A stretch of 10,388 nt of DNA from Halobacteriales archaeon QH_8_67_36 (GCA_003021755.1 PXQZ01000022.1:3537-13924); one strand, 5' to 3'. Numbered from the stretch's first letter, positions 1 through 8,102 are shown. Made by a program: numbers and translations. Notes: generated by a model not told the origin, from the letters alone.

Positions 1-177
1 ATCGGCCGGACCGGGCAGGTACTGACCGCGTGGCTCGTCTACGATCGGGACCTCGGTCCGGAGCGGGCCGTCGAGACCGTGCAGGAACACGGCCGCGACC
101 CGATGGACGCCGTCCGGGTGGGTAACGCGACCGAAGACGAACTGTACGAACTGCTGGGAACCGTTGCGCGGCTGTAG
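1..177 (+). CDS. Protein-tyrosine/dual-specificity phosphatase, C-terminal end (partial)
   Basis: Frame 1 is open from the window edge to a TAG at 175-177, giving 58 residues. The first residues are IGRTG followed by a hydrophobic helix (QVLTAWLVYDRDL). This matches the second half of the cysteine-phosphatase P-loop (HCxxGxGRTG) and the helix after it. The Cys itself would lie just outside the window. The rest (a helix ending in DPMDAVR, then a short acidic helical tail) fits the last two helices of a small cytosolic dual-specificity or tyrosine phosphatase. The C-terminus looks complete. The next gene starts 48 nt later with its own promoter-like element, so co-transcription is uncertain. 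The family call rests on one half-motif. Confidence 0.6.
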   Translation: MGRTGQVLTAWLVYDRDLGPERAVETVQEHGRDPMDAVRVGNATEDELYELLGTVARL

Positions 178-193
178 TCGTCGCCGGGAGTAC

Positions 194-200
194 TGTTTTG
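194..200 (+). promoter_or_regulatory. TATA-like element of the HD phosphohydrolase gene
   Basis: A TTTT run (196-199) in otherwise GC-rich DNA is centred 28 nt before the ATG at 226. That fits a haloarchaeal TATA box feeding a leaderless transcript. It also argues against the upstream in-frame TTG at 202, which would lie only a few bases after the element. Confidence 0.35.
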
Positions 201-225
201 CTTGCCGCCGACCAATGCAATCGTA

Positions 226-1449
226 ATGACAACTATCAAGGACAGCGTTCATGACCATATCGCGGTCGAGGGCGTCGCCGCCGACCTGCTGGAGACCCCG
301 CCCGTCCAGCGGCTCCGCCGTATCAAACAGCTCGGAACGGTGACGATGGTCTACCCGTCGGCCAACCACACCCGCTTCGAGCACTCGCTGGGCGTCTACC
401 ACCTCGCCGACCGCGCGCTCTCCCACCTCGGTATCGAGGGCCAGCAGGCCGAGCGGGTGCGCGCGGCGGCGCTCCTACACGACGTGGGCCACTCGCCGTA
501 CAGCCACAACATCGAGGCGATACTCCACCGCGAGACCGGGAAGTACCACGACGACGTGGACGAACTGCTGGACACCGGCGAGGTGGCCGGGGTACTGACC
601 GACCACGACCTCTCGCCCGCGAGGGTGGCCGGGCTGGTCGGCGGGGAGGGCCAACTCGGGCAACTGGTGTCCGGCGAACTCGACGTCGACCGGATGGATT
701 ACCTGGTGCGGGACGCCCACCACACCGGCGTCCCATACGGCACCATCGACCACGAGCGGCTGGTTCGAGGGCTCCGGTTCGTCAACGGTGACCTGGTGCT
801 CGACGAGGGAAACGTCCAGACGGCCGAGTCGCTCCTGCTCGCGCGGGCGCTGATGAACCCGACCGTTTACGCCCACCACGTCGCCCGCATCGCGAAGTCG
901 ATGCTGCGTCGCGGGACCGAGCGGCTGCTGCGGGAAACCGACGTGACCGCCGAGGAACTCCGCCGCTGGGACGACTACGACCTGCTGGTGGGGCTGCGCG
1001 GGAGCGAGGCGACCCGGGCGTACGCCCGCCGGCTGAGCGAGCGGGATCTGTTCAAGCGAGCGGTGTGGGCCGAACGACAGGCCGTACCGGACGAGCTACT
1101 GGCGGCCGACCACGATGACATCCGGGAACTGGAAGCGGCGATAGCCGACACCGCGGACGTCACGCCGGCGGCCGTCGTGCTCGATGTCCCCGCGGCGCCC
1201 TCGATGCGTGAGTCCTCCAGCCGCGTGCTCGTCAACGGGGAGGTGCGTCGGCTGGACGAGCAGTCGACGCTGGTCAACGCCATCCGGGCCGCACAGACGG
1301 ACCAGTGGCGCCTCGGCGTCTACGCGCCGGCGGAAGACAGCGAGCGCGTCGGCGGGGCGGCCATCCGGGAACTGGGGCTCGACCTCGACGGAACGCGGGT
1401 CCGCGACGTGCGCCGTGGCATCCACGCCACCCTCGATGAATTTAACTGA
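226..1449 (+). CDS. HD-domain phosphohydrolase (COG1078, dNTPase/SAMHD1-like)
   Basis: A 407-aa cytosolic metal-dependent phosphohydrolase. The HD metal site is visible in order: H53 in FEHSLG, H85-D86 in LLHDVGHSPYSH (with H89), and an Asp in the segment LDVDRMDYLVRD (153-163). The RIKQLG and HTRFEHSLG blocks near the N-terminus and the DRMDYL block are typical of COG1078. Characterised relatives (Bacillus YwfO, SAMHD1) remove triphosphate from dNTPs, so nucleotide-pool control is the likely role; the substrate is inferred. I chose the ATG at 226 over the TTG at 202 because MTTIKDSVHDHI is a natural family start and a T-rich element lies 28 nt upstream. The amidohydrolase gene follows after 20 nt on the same strand. 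The roughly 240-residue C-terminal part is helical and acidic, with no recognisable extra domain. Confidence 0.9.
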   Translation: MTTIKDSVHDHIAVEGVAADLLETPPVQRLRRIKQLGTVTMVYPSANHTRFEHSLGVYHLADRALSHLGIEGQQAERVRAAALLHDVGHSPYSHNIEAILHRETGKYHDDVDELLDTGEVAGVLTDHDLSPARVAGLVGGEGQLGQLVSGELDVDRMDYLVRDAHHTGVPYGTIDHERLVRGLRFVNGDLVLDEGNVQTAESLLLARALMNPTVYAHHVARIAKSMLRRGTERLLRETDVTAEELRRWDDYDLLVGLRGSEATRAYARRLSERDLFKRAVWAERQAVPDELLAADHDDIRELEAAIADTADVTPAAVVLDVPAAPSMRESSSRVLVNGEVRRLDEQSTLVNAIRAAQTDQWRLGVYAPAEDSERVGGAAIRELGLDLDGTRVRDVRRGIHATLDEFN

Positions 1450-1460
1450 GCCACCGGAGA
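1441..1460 (+). promoter_or_regulatory. TATA-like element and Shine-Dalgarno candidate before the amidohydrolase
   Basis: TTTAA at 1441-1445 overlaps the last codons of the HD gene and is centred 27 nt before the ATG at 1470, as for a leaderless internal promoter. GGAGA at 1456-1460 could also act as a ribosome-binding site in a read-through transcript. Either would support the ATG at 1470. Confidence 0.35.
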
Positions 1461-1469
1461 GATACGGAC

Positions 1470-2489
1470 ATGATCATCGAGGGGACCGTCCTCCGCGGCC
1501 GCGAGTTCGACCCCGTCCAGGGGCGCGTCGTCGTCGAGGACGGCGAGATAGCGGCCGTCGAGGCAGCGAGCGTCGACGGCGACGCCATCGTCTGTCCGGC
1601 CTTCGTCAACGCCCACACCCACATCGGCGACTCCATCGCGAAGGAGGCCGGCGATGGGGTCACGCTCGAAGAACTGGTCACCCCGCCCGACGGGCTGAAA
1701 CACCGCCTCCTCCGTCAGGCCGACCGCGGGGAACTCGTGGCGGCGATGGCACGGTCGCTCTCGTACATGGAAAACGCCGGCATCGGAGCGTTCGTCGAGT
1801 TCCGCGAGGGCGGCGTCGACGGGGTAGCGGCCATCAAGTCGGCGCTGGCCGGATCGAATCTGAACGGTGTCGTCCTGGGCCGGGAGACCGTCGAGGCGAT
1901 AGAAGCGTCCGACGGCTTCGGAGCCAGCGGCGCCAACGACGCGGCCTTCGGCACCGAGCGCCGAGCGACCCGCGAGGCCGGGAAGCTCTTTGGCATCCAC
2001 GCGGGCGAGGTCGACAGCTCCGACATCAACCCCGCGCTGGACCTCGATCCGGACTTCCTGGTCCACATGGTCCACGCCGAGGCGCTCCACATGGAGCGGG
2101 TCGCCGACAGCGAGATGCCCGTCGTCGTCTGCCCGCGCTCGAACTGTACGACTGGGGTGGGCCACCCGCCGGTCGAGGCGCTGGCCGAGCGGACGACGGT
2201 CGCGTTGGGTACCGATAACGTCTTTCTCAACAGCCCGTCGATGTTCCGCGAGATGGCGCTGACCTCACAGCTCTACGACCTCTCGGCCCGCGACATCCTG
2301 CGTATGGCGACGGTCAACGGTGCCGAGATCGCCGGCCTCGACTGCGGCCTCGTCGAAGCGGGCCGGCCGGCCGACCTCTGTGTGCTGGACGGCAACTCCG
2401 ACAACCTGAGCGGCGTCCGCGACCCGGTCCGGGCGGTGGTCCGCCGGGCCGAGACTGCCGACGTCGAGCGGGTCATCCTATCGGGATAG
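1470..2489 (+). CDS. Amidohydrolase-superfamily protein (COG0402-like deaminase/hydrolase)
   Basis: A 339-aa metal-dependent TIM-barrel hydrolase. The N-terminal beta-sandwich strands (VVEDGEIAAV) precede the metal-binding NAHTH (H49, H51). Further ligands follow in order: H177 in GIHAGE, H199 and/or H202 in VHMVHAE, and the conserved Asp D249 in LGTDN. E180 after HAG is where deaminases of this superfamily keep their proton-shuttle Glu, so hydrolytic deamination of a cyclic or amino substrate is plausible; the substrate cannot be read from sequence. The C-terminus returns to the sandwich (AGRPADLCVLDG), as expected. The protein is short, since many COG0402 members are around 420-450 aa. It starts 20 nt after the HD phosphohydrolase. 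A shared nucleotide-salvage theme is attractive but inferred. Chlorohydrolase- or cytosine-deaminase-type annotations are equally possible. Confidence 0.85.
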   Translation: MIIEGTVLRGREFDPVQGRVVVEDGEIAAVEAASVDGDAIVCPAFVNAHTHIGDSIAKEAGDGVTLEELVTPPDGLKHRLLRQADRGELVAAMARSLSYMENAGIGAFVEFREGGVDGVAAIKSALAGSNLNGVVLGRETVEAIEASDGFGASGANDAAFGTERRATREAGKLFGIHAGEVDSSDINPALDLDPDFLVHMVHAEALHMERVADSEMPVVVCPRSNCTTGVGHPPVEALAERTTVALGTDNVFLNSPSMFREMALTSQLYDLSARDILRMATVNGAEIAGLDCGLVEAGRPADLCVLDGNSDNLSGVRDPVRAVVRRAETADVERVILSG

Positions 2490-2501
2490 GTCCGCCAGCG
2501 G

Positions 2502-2513
2502 TGTGGTACCACA
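2502..2513. promoter_or_regulatory. 12-bp perfect palindrome upstream of usp
   Basis: The sequence tgtggtaccaca equals its own reverse complement. It lies 38 nt before the usp ATG and just upstream of a TATA-like aactatg (2521-2527), which is centred 28 nt before the ATG. This placement, next to the BRE/TATA region, suits an operator for a dimeric regulator. No regulator is identified. Confidence 0.4.
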
Positions 2514-2551
2514 TACCAACAACTATGCTGTCGGCCGGACAACAGGAGCGT

Positions 2552-3010
2552 ATGTACGACCGGATACTGGTGCCGACGGACGGCTCGCCCAGCATGCAGG
2601 CAGTAGTGGACCACGCACTGGAACTCGCGGCCGTCCACGACGCGACGATTCACGGGCTCTACGTGGTCGACACGGGGAGCTTCGCGACCCTCCCCGTCGA
2701 GACGACGTGGGACGGCATGACAAAGCTGCTCAAGGAGGAGGGGGACCTGGCTGTCTCGGAGTTCGAGGAGATGGCCGGTGACGAACCCGTGGAGACAGCC
2801 ATCAGGGACGGCAATCCCAGCAGCGAAATCGTCGATTACACACGCGAACACGACTGTGACGCCGTGGTCATGGGTACCCACGGCCGGGCCGGCATCGACC
2901 GGTTGCTGCTCGGCAGCGTCGCCGAACGGGTCGTTCGGGACGCGCCGGTTCCGGTGGTGACTGTCCCGATCAGTAAGACGGATGCGGCAGTCGAAACGCC
3001 CCTCTCATAG
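2552..3010 (+). CDS. Universal stress protein, UspA family
   Basis: A 152-aa single-domain Usp, the usual family length. It begins MYDRILVPTDGS with the canonical first strand and Asp (D10). It ends with the ATP-binding signature G-2x-G-9x-G-S: GTHG at 108-111, nine residues, then GS at 121-122, followed by VAERVVRDAPVPVVTV. ATP binding and dimerisation are therefore expected; the physiological role of haloarchaeal Usps is mostly unknown. The frame extends upstream to a GTG at 2501, but the family N-terminus and the TATA-like element at 2521-2527 point to the ATG at 2552. GGAG at 2545-2548 is rather close for a Shine-Dalgarno. The gene converges on birA. The last Ser codon (TCA, 3005-3007) is, on the other strand, the birA stop codon, giving a 6-nt tail-to-tail overlap. 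Confidence 0.93.
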   Translation: MYDRILVPTDGSPSMQAVVDHALELAAVHDATIHGLYVVDTGSFATLPVETTWDGMTKLLKEEGDLAVSEFEEMAGDEPVETAIRDGNPSSEIVDYTREHDCDAVVMGTHGRAGIDRLLLGSVAERVVRDAPVPVVTVPISKTDAAVETPLS

Positions 3011-3904
3011 CGGTCGGAGATGGTCGCAGTCGCCGGCCGCGACGGTGACGCGCTCCCCGCCGGTGTCGACCACCAGTGACCCCGGATACTCGATGTCGAC
3101 GGCCTCGCCGGTTATCTCGCCGTCCGACGTGTCGATGTGGACCTCCCGTCCCAGCGTCGAGGCGTACGCCCGCCACGCGTCGAGGATGGCATCGGGGTCG
3201 GTGCCGACGGTGTCGAACGTCTCCAGGACGCGCTGGGTGAACCGCCGTCGGTCGACCGGTTCCCCCCGGACCGCCGAGAGGCTGGTCGCGTCGGCCTCGC
3301 TCGGCAGCGCGTCGGGATCGACGTTGGCGTTGATGCCGATGCCGACGACCACCCAGGAGGCGCGGTCGGCCTCTCCCTCCATCTCCGTGAGGATGCCGAC
3401 CAGTTTCCGTTCCTCGCCGTTGACCTCGACGAGCACGTCGTTGGGCCACTTGATGACGGCCTCGACGCCGGCCTCACGGGCCGCCCGCGTGACGGCGACG
3501 GCGGCCGCCAGCGTGAACACCGGCGTCTCCGCCATCGGCACGTCGGGGCGAAAGAGGACGGACAGCCAGATGCCGCCGCTGGGCGAGTGCCAGGTCCGGT
3601 CGAGGCGGCCGCGGCCCCCGGTCTGCTTGTCGGCCAGCACGACGACGTCCGTCGCGCCCTCGTCGGCGAGTTTCCGGGCGCGGACGTTCGTGCTCGGGAT
3701 GGCGTCGTGGTACTCTATCTCGAAGGGCGCGTCGAGTTCGTACGACACGGCCGGCCCGCCGAACTCGGGGATGCCGGCGAGCGCGTACCCCTCGTCCCCG
3801 CTTGCGACGGCGAAGCCCGCCTCCCGGAGCGCCTCGACGTGCTTCCAGACCGCCGCGCGGGAGAAAAAAAGCGACCGTCGCGTGGATCGATCGACTATTA
3901 ACAA
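3005..3904 (-). CDS. birA: Biotin--[acetyl/propionyl-CoA carboxylase] ligase with truncated N-terminal HTH
   Basis: A 299-aa biotin protein ligase that would activate biotin with ATP and attach it to the carrier-domain lysine, here presumably K579 of the adjacent carboxylase subunit. The catalytic domain is complete: STN (71-73), the biotinyl-AMP loop GRGRLDRTWHSP (97-108), KWPND (152-156), GIGINANVD (188-196), and a C-terminal SH3-like tail (about 245-299). The N-terminal winged helix is not complete. SRAAVWKHVEALREAG (15-30) matches the recognition helix of class II BirA (E. coli SRAAINKHIQTLRDWG). However, only 14 residues precede it, against 31 in E. coli, so helices 1-2 are largely missing. 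The only possible start is TTG at 3902-3904, because TAA lies directly upstream in frame and no other start codon precedes the HTH. The ligase is probably active but repressor function is doubtful. The stop overlaps the end of usp by 6 nt. Confidence 0.88.
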   Translation of the reverse strand: MLIVDRSTRRSLFFSRAAVWKHVEALREAGFAVASGDEGYALAGIPEFGGPAVSYELDAPFEIEYHDAIPSTNVRARKLADEGATDVVVLADKQTGGRGRLDRTWHSPSGGIWLSVLFRPDVPMAETPVFTLAAAVAVTRAAREAGVEAVIKWPNDVLVEVNGEERKLVGILTEMEGEADRASWVVVGIGINANVDPDALPSEADATSLSAVRGEPVDRRRFTQRVLETFDTVGTDPDAILDAWRAYASTLGREVHIDTSDGEITGEAVDIEYPGSLVVDTGGERVTVAAGDCDHLRPL

Positions 3905-3926
3905 TTAAAAATCGTCCGGTAAACCG

Positions 3927-3934
3927 CTATATAG
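3927..3934 (-). promoter_or_regulatory. TATA box of the truncated birA
   Basis: The 8-bp palindrome ctatatag is centred about 26 nt upstream of the birA TTG at 3904. Transcription would start at or next to the TTG, giving a leaderless mRNA. The element lies inside the AT-rich island, so birA appears to use island-derived promoter DNA. The palindrome has no inherent direction; the - strand call rests on spacing. Confidence 0.5.
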
Positions 3935-3976
3935 AGCGTAGCTGGACTTTCGTTGGCTCGAACTGAACGGGTATCT

Positions 3977-3997
3977 ATTATAATTGCGTTATATAAT
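3977..3997. repeat. Short AT-only inverted repeat in the island
   Basis: attata (3977-3982) and tataat (3992-3997) form 6-bp arms around a 9-nt spacer. It may be nothing more than two overlapping TATA-like elements facing each other; the arms are weak as a hairpin. Confidence 0.25.
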
Positions 3998-4021
3998 GTA
4001 AGACCGGCGGCAGAGGGCGGC

Positions 4022-4030
4022 TTTTATAAT
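4022..4030 (+). promoter_or_regulatory. TATA box of the small membrane-protein gene
   Basis: ttttataat at 4022-4030, with core TTTATA at 4023-4028, is centred 28 nt before the ATG at 4054. This is close to the haloarchaeal TATA consensus and supports leaderless expression of the small ORF. Confidence 0.55.
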
Positions 4031-4053
4031 TCATAAGAACAGATAGGATCGCA

Positions 4054-4278
4054 ATGTCAAGAAAGCTCAACCGGGTTTCTGATGCCGTTGTCGTCGTATT
4101 CATAACGAATCTACTTCTTAACTTTTATATATTTGATTGGATAAATGTCATACCGTTCGAACTTGTAACTCCTTTTTCATTAGTCACCAGTATAATAATT
4201 GGATACGTTTCAGTTTACGTGTTTGATATTAGACATATGCTAGCTGATAGGATTTCGGCTGTCGATTCAGAGCCATAA
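4054..4278 (+). CDS. Small hypothetical membrane protein, two TM segments
   Basis: A 74-aa protein that I do not recognise. Residues 1-9 are basic (MSRKLNRVS). A first hydrophobic segment spans about 10-31 (with VVVVFITNLLLNF). A short turn containing a Pro follows, then a second hydrophobic segment at about 36-57 (VTSIIIGYVSVYVF), and a charged tail containing DIRH and ending DSEP. The positive-inside rule puts the N-terminus in the cytoplasm, so both ends would face inward with a hairpin in the membrane. Evidence that it is real: an ATG with a near-consensus TATA box 28 nt upstream, coherent membrane topology, and no competing ORF. Composition (36% GC) and codon choice are unlike the flanking genes, and the strand opposes pccA and birA, which suggests horizontal origin. 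There is no cysteine or metal motif. The function is unknown. Confidence 0.55.
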   Translation: MSRKLNRVSDAVVVVFITNLLLNFYIFDWINVIPFELVTPFSLVTSIIIGYVSVYVFDIRHMLADRISAVDSEP

Positions 4279-4321
4279 CGCACTAACTTATCATCAAGCA
4301 ACTATAATGACGTATCATCTA

Positions 4322-4342
4322 AATATAGAAGGTGTCTATATT
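4322..4342. repeat. 8-bp perfect inverted repeat, possible hairpin or operator
   Basis: aatataga (4322-4329) and tctatatt (4335-4342) are exact inverted complements around a 5-nt spacer. It lies 44 bp after the stop of the small membrane-protein gene. It could be a transcript-end hairpin for that gene, a protein-binding site, or chance in AT-rich DNA. No T-run follows. Confidence 0.35.
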
Positions 4343-4402
4343 GATCGTTGGTCCTCTTAGCCCTCGAATTCGGATAACTGGTTCCATGCGGAGCTGAATA
4401 AA

Positions 4403-4414
4403 CCGGAGTACCGG
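4403..4414 (-). terminator. Possible weak terminator after pccA
   Basis: Downstream of the pccA stop on the - strand there is a ccgg-4nt-ccgg inverted repeat, followed directly by a T-rich tttatt. The stem is only 4 bp. Archaeal termination mainly needs a T-tract, and this one is short, so the call is tentative. Confidence 0.2.
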
Positions 4415-4434
4415 CGACGGGAAAGTTCACGGCG

Positions 4435-6282
<1,848 letters not shown>

Positions 6283-6306
6283 ACACGCTCATACCGAGAC
6301 TCCCAT

Positions 6307-6314
6307 CATAAAAC
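6307..6314 (-). promoter_or_regulatory. TATA box before pccA
   Basis: Read on the - strand, gttttatg is centred about 28 nt upstream of the pccA ATG at 6282, in the 91-bp gap after pccB. It implies an independent leaderless pccA transcript in addition to any read-through from pccB. Confidence 0.45.
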
Positions 6315-6373
6315 TAGGCGGAACCACAGACGGCGCGACATACGAGGGCGCCGACCGACGTGACCGGCTGTCC

Positions 6374-7924
6374 CTACAGCGGAATATTGCCGTGCTTCCG
6401 GTCGGGCCCGTCTTTGCGCTTACCACGCAGGAGTTCGAGATCGGTGACGAGTCGCGGCCGGGTCTCGGCGGGTTCGAGCACGTCGTCGACGAACCCCCGC
6501 TCGGCGGCGGTGTAGGGGTTGGCGAAGGCGTCGCGGTACTCGTCGATGAGCTGCTGGCGCCGGGCTCCGACGTCCTCGGCGTCTTCCAGTTCGTCACTGT
6601 GGAGGACGTTCACCGCGCCCTGGGGCCCCATGACAGCGATTTCGGCCATCGGCCAGGCGTAGTTCATGTCGGCGCCGATGTGTTTCGAGGCCATTACGTC
6701 GTAGGCACCGCCGTAGGCCTTGCGGGTGATGACCGTCAACAGCGGCACTGTCGCCTCGCTGTAGGCGTACAGCAGTTTCGCGCCGTGGGTAATGATACCG
6801 TTTCGCTCCTGGTCCTTGCCCGGCATGAACCCCGGCACGTCGACGAAGGTGATGATGGGAATATTGAACGCGTCACAGAAGCGGACGAACCGGGCGCCTT
6901 TCTTCGAGGCGTCGATGTCGAGCGTCCCGGCGTTGACCCGCGGCTGGTTGCCGACGACGCCGACGCTGTGCCCGTCCAGCCGGGCGAACCCGGTGACGAT
7001 GTTGCGGGCAAAGCCTTCGGCGACCTCGAAAAAGGAGTCCTCGTCCAGTACGCTCCCGATGACCTCGGTCATGTCGTACGGTTTCTGCGGGGCGTCGGGG
7101 ACGGTGTCAACCAGGCTCTCGTCGCGGCGCTCGGGGTCGTCCCACGGCTCGACGCGGGGCGGGCCGGCGACGTTGTTGGGCGGGAGATAGGAGAGCAGGT
7201 AGCGGATGTCGTCCAGCGCGTCCTTTTCTTCGGCCGTCGTGAAGTGGGCGACGCCGGACTCGGTGGCGTGGGTCTTCGCGCCGCCGAGTTCGTCGAAGCC
7301 GACCTCCTCGCCGGTGACCGTCTCGATGACGTCCGGCCCGGTGATGAACATGTGGCTGGTCCCCTCGACCATGTAGACGAAGTCGGTGATTGCGGGCGAG
7401 TACACCGCACCGCCGGCACACGGCCCCATGATGGCCGAAATCTGCGGGACGACGCCGCTGGCCTGCTGATTGCGGTGGAAGATGTCGGCGTAGCCCGCCA
7501 GCGAGTCGATGCCCTCCTGGATGCGTGCGCCGGCGGAGTCGTTCAGCCCGATGATGGGGGAGCCGTTCTCGATGGCCTTGTCCATCACCTTACACACCTT
7601 CCGGGCGAACGCCTCGCCGAGTGACCCACCCAGGACGGTGAAGTCGTGGGCGAAGACGTAGACGCGCTCGCCATGGACCGTCCCGTAGCCGACGACCACG
7701 CCGTCGCCCGGGATTTGCCGGTCCGCCATGTCGAAGTTCGTCGAGCGGTGTTCCCGCAGCGCGTCTATCTCGACGAACGTGTCGTCGTCGAGGAAGTAGT
7801 CGATGCGCTCGCGCGCGGTGAGTTTTCCCTTCTCGTGCTGGGCCTCGATGCGCTCCTCGCCGCCGCCGCGCTCCGTGGCCGCTTTGCGCTCGCGGAGGTC
7901 CTCGATACGGTCCTCGTGGCTCAT
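6374..7924 (-). CDS. pccB: Acyl-CoA carboxylase carboxyltransferase subunit (propionyl-CoA type)
   Basis: A 516-aa beta subunit with two crotonase-like halves, full length for the family. The N-half carries the oxyanion-hole segment GPCAGGAVYSPAITDF; the C-half carries RKAYGGAYDVMASKHIGAD. D409, in GGAYDVM, aligns with the Asp (D422 of Streptomyces PccB, from memory) that has been linked to propionyl- rather than acetyl-only specificity. A propionyl-CoA or mixed acetyl/propionyl carboxylase is therefore likely, feeding methylmalonyl-CoA or the 3-hydroxypropionate route; the exact substrate is inferred. The start MSHEDRIEDLRERKA is the natural family N-terminus, with TATA-like catatcag (7951-7958) about 30 nt upstream. 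pccA follows after 91 bp on the same strand. The small third subunit PccX, described for some haloarchaeal enzymes, is not found beside it. Confidence 0.94.
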   Translation of the reverse strand: MSHEDRIEDLRERKAATERGGGEERIEAQHEKGKLTARERIDYFLDDDTFVEIDALREHRSTNFDMADRQIPGDGVVVGYGTVHGERVYVFAHDFTVLGGSLGEAFARKVCKVMDKAIENGSPIIGLNDSAGARIQEGIDSLAGYADIFHRNQQASGVVPQISAIMGPCAGGAVYSPAITDFVYMVEGTSHMFITGPDVIETVTGEEVGFDELGGAKTHATESGVAHFTTAEEKDALDDIRYLLSYLPPNNVAGPPRVEPWDDPERRDESLVDTVPDAPQKPYDMTEVIGSVLDEDSFFEVAEGFARNIVTGFARLDGHSVGVVGNQPRVNAGTLDIDASKKGARFVRFCDAFNIPIITFVDVPGFMPGKDQERNGIITHGAKLLYAYSEATVPLLTVITRKAYGGAYDVMASKHIGADMNYAWPMAEIAVMGPQGAVNVLHSDELEDAEDVGARRQQLIDEYRDAFANPYTAAERGFVDDVLEPAETRPRLVTDLELLRGKRKDGPDRKHGNIPL

Positions 7925-7950
7925 TCGGCATCACCGGTTCGGGACCAGAG

Positions 7951-7958
7951 CATATCAG
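7951..7958 (-). promoter_or_regulatory. TATA-like element before pccB
   Basis: The - strand reads ctgatatg, centred about 30 nt before the pccB ATG at 7924. It is the only A/T-rich patch in this GC-rich gap and would give a leaderless or near-leaderless start for the pcc cluster. Confidence 0.35.
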
Positions 7959-8095
7959 TGCGTAGCGGGGACCCGGCAAAAGCGTTGCCCGGCGCCGGCC
8001 CCTCGACCGGTCCTCCGGCGACGGCCGGCTGCCGGTAAGGGGTTCCAGCCCGCCGAGCGGTGGGTCTCACCCGCGCGATCGTGCAAACCGCCGAC

Positions 8096-8102
8096 GTTTT
8101 GA
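8096..8102 (+). promoter_or_regulatory. TATA-like element before the UDG-like gene
   Basis: gttttga is centred 27 nt before the GTG at 8126, the same T-run and spacing as seen before the HD gene. It supports the GTG at 8126 over the GTG at 8060. Between it and the divergent pccB element (7951-7958), about 140 bp hold nothing else I can identify. Confidence 0.35.

Larger units (their letters stand above)
3900..4400. other. AT-rich island between pccA and birA (probable foreign insert or mobile-element scar)
   Basis: From about 3890 the base composition drops sharply from GC-rich to AT-rich, and it returns near 4400-4430. The only convincing ORF inside counts 81 G+C in 225 bases (36%). On the left the island abuts the start of a shortened birA; on the right it ends about 35-50 bp after the pccA stop. 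It holds several TATA-like stretches (3927-3934, 3976-3997, 4022-4030), an 8-bp inverted repeat (4322-4342) and one small orphan gene on the opposite strand to its neighbours. I looked for terminal inverted repeats and a target-site duplication at the edges and found none convincing, so the mechanism of arrival is unknown. Confidence 0.65.

Noticed and set aside
202..225. Upstream TTG start for the HD phosphohydrolase
   Set aside because: It falls within the expected promoter spacing, and the added residues do not look like the family N-terminus.
1320..2165. - strand open frame (281 codons) opposite the amidohydrolase
   Set aside because: Mirror of a gene with clear metal-binding motifs on the + strand; composition-driven and without recognisable features.
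3137..3901. + strand open frame opposite birA
   Set aside because: birA catalytic motifs on the - strand are decisive; the antisense translation has no domain.
3885..4350. Possible target-site duplication or terminal repeats around the island (gatcgatc near 3886, ttgatcg near 4341)
   Set aside because: The matches are short, differ in sequence, and do not sit at clear composition boundaries; no terminal inverted repeat could be aligned.
4307..4387. Micro-ORFs in the AT-rich island: 17 codons on + (4307-4360) and 22 codons on - (4387-4319)
   Set aside because: Too short, overlapping each other on opposite strands, without a promoter at the right spacing or any recognisable sequence.
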